This document shows positions 40,818 through 42,160 of a stretch of DNA of 42,160 nucleotides, in pieces. Positions within the stretch are counted from its first letter, which is position 1; each line of letters starts with the position of its first letter. The stretch is from the NCBI GenBank assembly GCA_016215705.1, contig JACRIR010000263.1:1-42160 (forward strand), in the 5' to 3' direction. Origin of the DNA: Candidatus Poribacteria bacterium (GTDB lineage Bacteria; Abyssobacteria; SURF-5). A program made the position numbers and the translations under genes. The notes beneath the pieces are model-generated. The model was not told the DNA's origin. It saw only the letters and a list, made by a program, of their open reading frames with translations, and ran no database searches.

Positions 40818-41711
40818 ATGAAGGTAAAGCCTGGCAAGTCCGAACGCGTGGCGCGGCGAAAGCCGGTTCCGAAGACCGCAATTATTTTTCAGGGTGGCGC
40901 TGCGCGGGGCGCGTTTCAACTTGGCGCGATGAAATACCTCGACGAAATCGGGGTCAAACCGGACATCATCATAGGGAGTTCCATCGGAGTGATCAACGCG
41001 TGCCTATATGCCAGCGGCGGCATCGAGAAAATGGAGGAGTTCTGGACCTCCTTCAAGGGAGGGCTGAATCTTGCGAGTGCGGGTCTGCACGAAAACGTTC
41101 TTCTCGGGAACTCCCTTTTTTCGATGCGCAGAGCATTTGAAATCTTTGAGGGATACTTTGACTTTCCGCGAATCCTCGAGAGTTCGATCGAGGTTTCCTT
41201 CATCCTGACCAATCTGTCCAAGGGCACAGGCGAACTGCGCTCGAACCGGACAGAGAAAACATGGGAAGACCTCCGCACGATCAGTCGAATTGGCTATACG
41301 GTGCCGGGGCTCTACCCGCCGATAGAATTTAAAGGAGACTATTGGTGTGACGGCGGCTTCGTTTGGAACGTCCCCTTTGAATATGCTCTGAAAAGAGGCG
41401 CAAAACGCATCTTCATGCTGCTTTGCATTGGGCGTTCCCTGCCAAGACAGGATAAGTTCAAGAGTATTTATCAGGTGTTGAGCCGTTTCTACGACGTGAT
41501 GTGGGTTCACGCCGGCAGCAGCGGAATAATGCATCGTGATTTCAGCGACGCAATGTACCACGGCATAGAGGCGCACATAGTGGAGCCGACTGATTATCTC
41601 GGCGGCTTTGGACTGTTGAACATTTTCTCGTTTCACCCATCAAAGGCGAAGAAATTCATTGAACAGGGGTATCGGGACGCCCGCGCCCAGATCAAGAATC
41701 CGGGCAAATAA
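40818..41711 (+). CDS. Patatin-like phospholipase
   Basis: A 297-residue patatin-family acyl hydrolase. The oxyanion-hole motif is GGAARGAFQLG (about residues 26-36) and the nucleophile elbow is GSSIG (Ser55). The second catalytic residue, Asp, is in YWCDGGFVWNVP. It has no signal peptide and acts in the cytoplasm or at the inner membrane on phospholipids or lysophospholipids. Basic residues at the N-terminus (MKVKPGKSERVARRKP) may help membrane contact. ATG 40818 has GAGGAGAG directly upstream. It ends at a strong bidirectional terminator. Confidence 0.92.
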   Translation: MKVKPGKSERVARRKPVPKTAIIFQGGAARGAFQLGAMKYLDEIGVKPDIIIGSSIGVINACLYASGGIEKMEEFWTSFKGGLNLASAGLHENVLLGNSLFSMRRAFEIFEGYFDFPRILESSIEVSFILTNLSKGTGELRSNRTEKTWEDLRTISRIGYTVPGLYPPIEFKGDYWCDGGFVWNVPFEYALKRGAKRIFMLLCIGRSLPRQDKFKSIYQVLSRFYDVMWVHAGSSGIMHRDFSDAMYHGIEAHIVEPTDYLGGFGLLNIFSFHPSKAKKFIEQGYRDARAQIKNPGK

Positions 41712-41754
41712 AGGCAGGCCCTTATCTTGCGGCGTTCCTCCCTTACGCTGCGCC

Positions 41755-41796
41755 AAAAAAGAAGACGGCCTGCCGATGGGCGGCAGGCCGTCTTTT
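41755..41796. terminator. Bidirectional terminator between patatin and ferredoxin genes
   Basis: A 14-base perfect stem (41762-41775 with 41781-41794; core GACGGCCTGCC) with a five-base loop, flanked by AAAAAA before and TTTT after. It can stop transcripts in both directions between the convergent genes. Confidence 0.9.
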
Positions 41797-41810
41797 CGAT
41801 ATAGTGCGAG

Positions 41811-42005
41811 CTACTCTTCCTCCACTTGAATGGCTTCCACCGGACACTCTTCAGCGGCTTGCTTTATCAACTCTTCGTTCGCCGCCAAGTCCGCGTCGGG
41901 CTTCACGCTCGCCTGGTCGTTGAGCTTGAAGACATCAGGGCAGGTGGTTTCGCAGAGACCGCAGCCGGTGCAGTCCTCATTGATCCAGACCTTCGCAATC
42001 GCCAT
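41811..42005 (-). CDS. Small single-cluster [4Fe-4S] ferredoxin
   Basis: A 64-residue ferredoxin. Cysteines CTGCGLCETTCPDVF (about residues 11-25) and the distant CPVEAI (about 54-59) give the four ligands of one [4Fe-4S] cluster, typical of monocluster ferredoxins with one bound in CxxCxxCxnCP form. The acidic tail (QVEEE) is usual for electron carriers. ATG 42005 has GGAGG seven bases upstream; a GTG one codon before is the alternative. It has a good promoter and ends at a shared terminator. It is a plausible electron donor or acceptor for many reductases in this genome. Confidence 0.92.
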   Translation of the reverse strand: MAIAKVWINEDCTGCGLCETTCPDVFKLNDQASVKPDADLAANEELIKQAAEECPVEAIQVEEE

Positions 42006-42060
42006 CACACTACCTCCTTCTCTTTGGGTTTATTGTGGCCTTGTGGCAAAAGACCGACGC

Positions 42061-42089
42061 ATTATACAGTTTTTCCCGTGAAACGGCAA
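42061..42089 (-). promoter_or_regulatory. Promoter of the ferredoxin gene
   Basis: On the minus strand TTGCCG (42084-42089) and a perfect TATAAT (42061-42066) with a 17-base spacer, about 55 bases before the start. Confidence 0.72.
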
Positions 42090-42160
42090 GTGCCGGGAAA
42101 AATGGGGGCAGAGAGACCATCCCGCGATTGAACGCTTGGACAAACCGACGCAGGTGGGGG

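Noticed and set aside
1-42160. CRISPR array, prophage or insertion sequence
   Set aside because: No regularly spaced repeats, no transposase or integrase motif and no phage structural genes were seen; the inverted repeats at 6188, 10725 and 37088 are single copies here.

Overview
The window reads as chromosomal DNA from a free-living, diderm (Gram-negative type) bacterium, most likely an uncultured or anaerobic lineage. The diderm call rests on a KdsD-type arabinose-5-phosphate isomerase (Kdo/LPS synthesis), two lipoprotein signals and an exported cytochrome. Anaerobic or syntrophic habits are suggested by HypA/HypB, several ferredoxin-type proteins, a fumarate-reductase-like pair and an acyl-CoA dehydrogenase. 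Many genes have clear Shine-Dalgarno sites and sigma70-like promoters (TTGACA/TATAAT type). I cannot place the organism to phylum; a deltaproteobacterial lineage or a candidate phylum such as Hydrogenedentes or Abyssubacteria would fit, but that is a guess. I found no phage genes, transposase or CRISPR array, and only the 3' part of one tRNA.

Layout. 1-6.2 kb: end of a tRNA-Leu, a GNAT acetyltransferase, an MFS transporter, a histidine phosphatase, a large exported VWA-FHA protein, and divergently kdsD. 6.2-11.6 kb (minus): a 7TM-PAS hybrid histidine kinase, an ABC-2 permease and a methyltransferase, with two inverted-repeat elements between genes. 11.8-15.8 kb (plus): a DUF362 ferredoxin protein, an exported FxLYD-like protein, cysteine synthase and a TlpA-like redoxin, plus two candidate small ORFs. 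16.0-19.9 kb (plus): a secreted monohaem cytochrome with a long helical tail, a DUF1858 protein, a SAM hydrolase and a dCTP deaminase-like protein. 20.0-23.5 kb (minus): two zinc-ribbon proteins, an SDR enzyme, a TetR regulator with two copies of its presumed operator, and two small hypothetical genes. 23.7-27.0 kb (plus): a dual-specificity phosphatase, a Mut7-C protein, a lipoprotein fusing Memo and AMMECR1, and a single-domain response regulator.

27.0-35.9 kb (minus) is the most unusual part: nine tightly packed genes behind one promoter, in the order PadR regulator, MoxR ATPase, CoxE-like VWA protein, acyl-CoA dehydrogenase, HypB, a winged-helix ferredoxin protein with a very Cys-rich motif, HypA, and a fumarate-reductase/succinate-dehydrogenase-like flavoprotein and Fe-S subunit. 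No hydrogenase or other nickel enzyme lies in the window, so the target of HypA/HypB and of the MoxR-CoxE pair is open. A palindrome lies over the presumed transcription start in front of padR.

36.0-42.2 kb: the rplM-rpsI ribosomal operon with promoter and terminator; a MerR-like/MinD fusion followed by an ExeA-like ATPase and a small basic protein; then a small lipoprotein, a CYTH enzyme, a patatin-like phospholipase and, convergently, a small ferredoxin, the last two sharing a bidirectional terminator.
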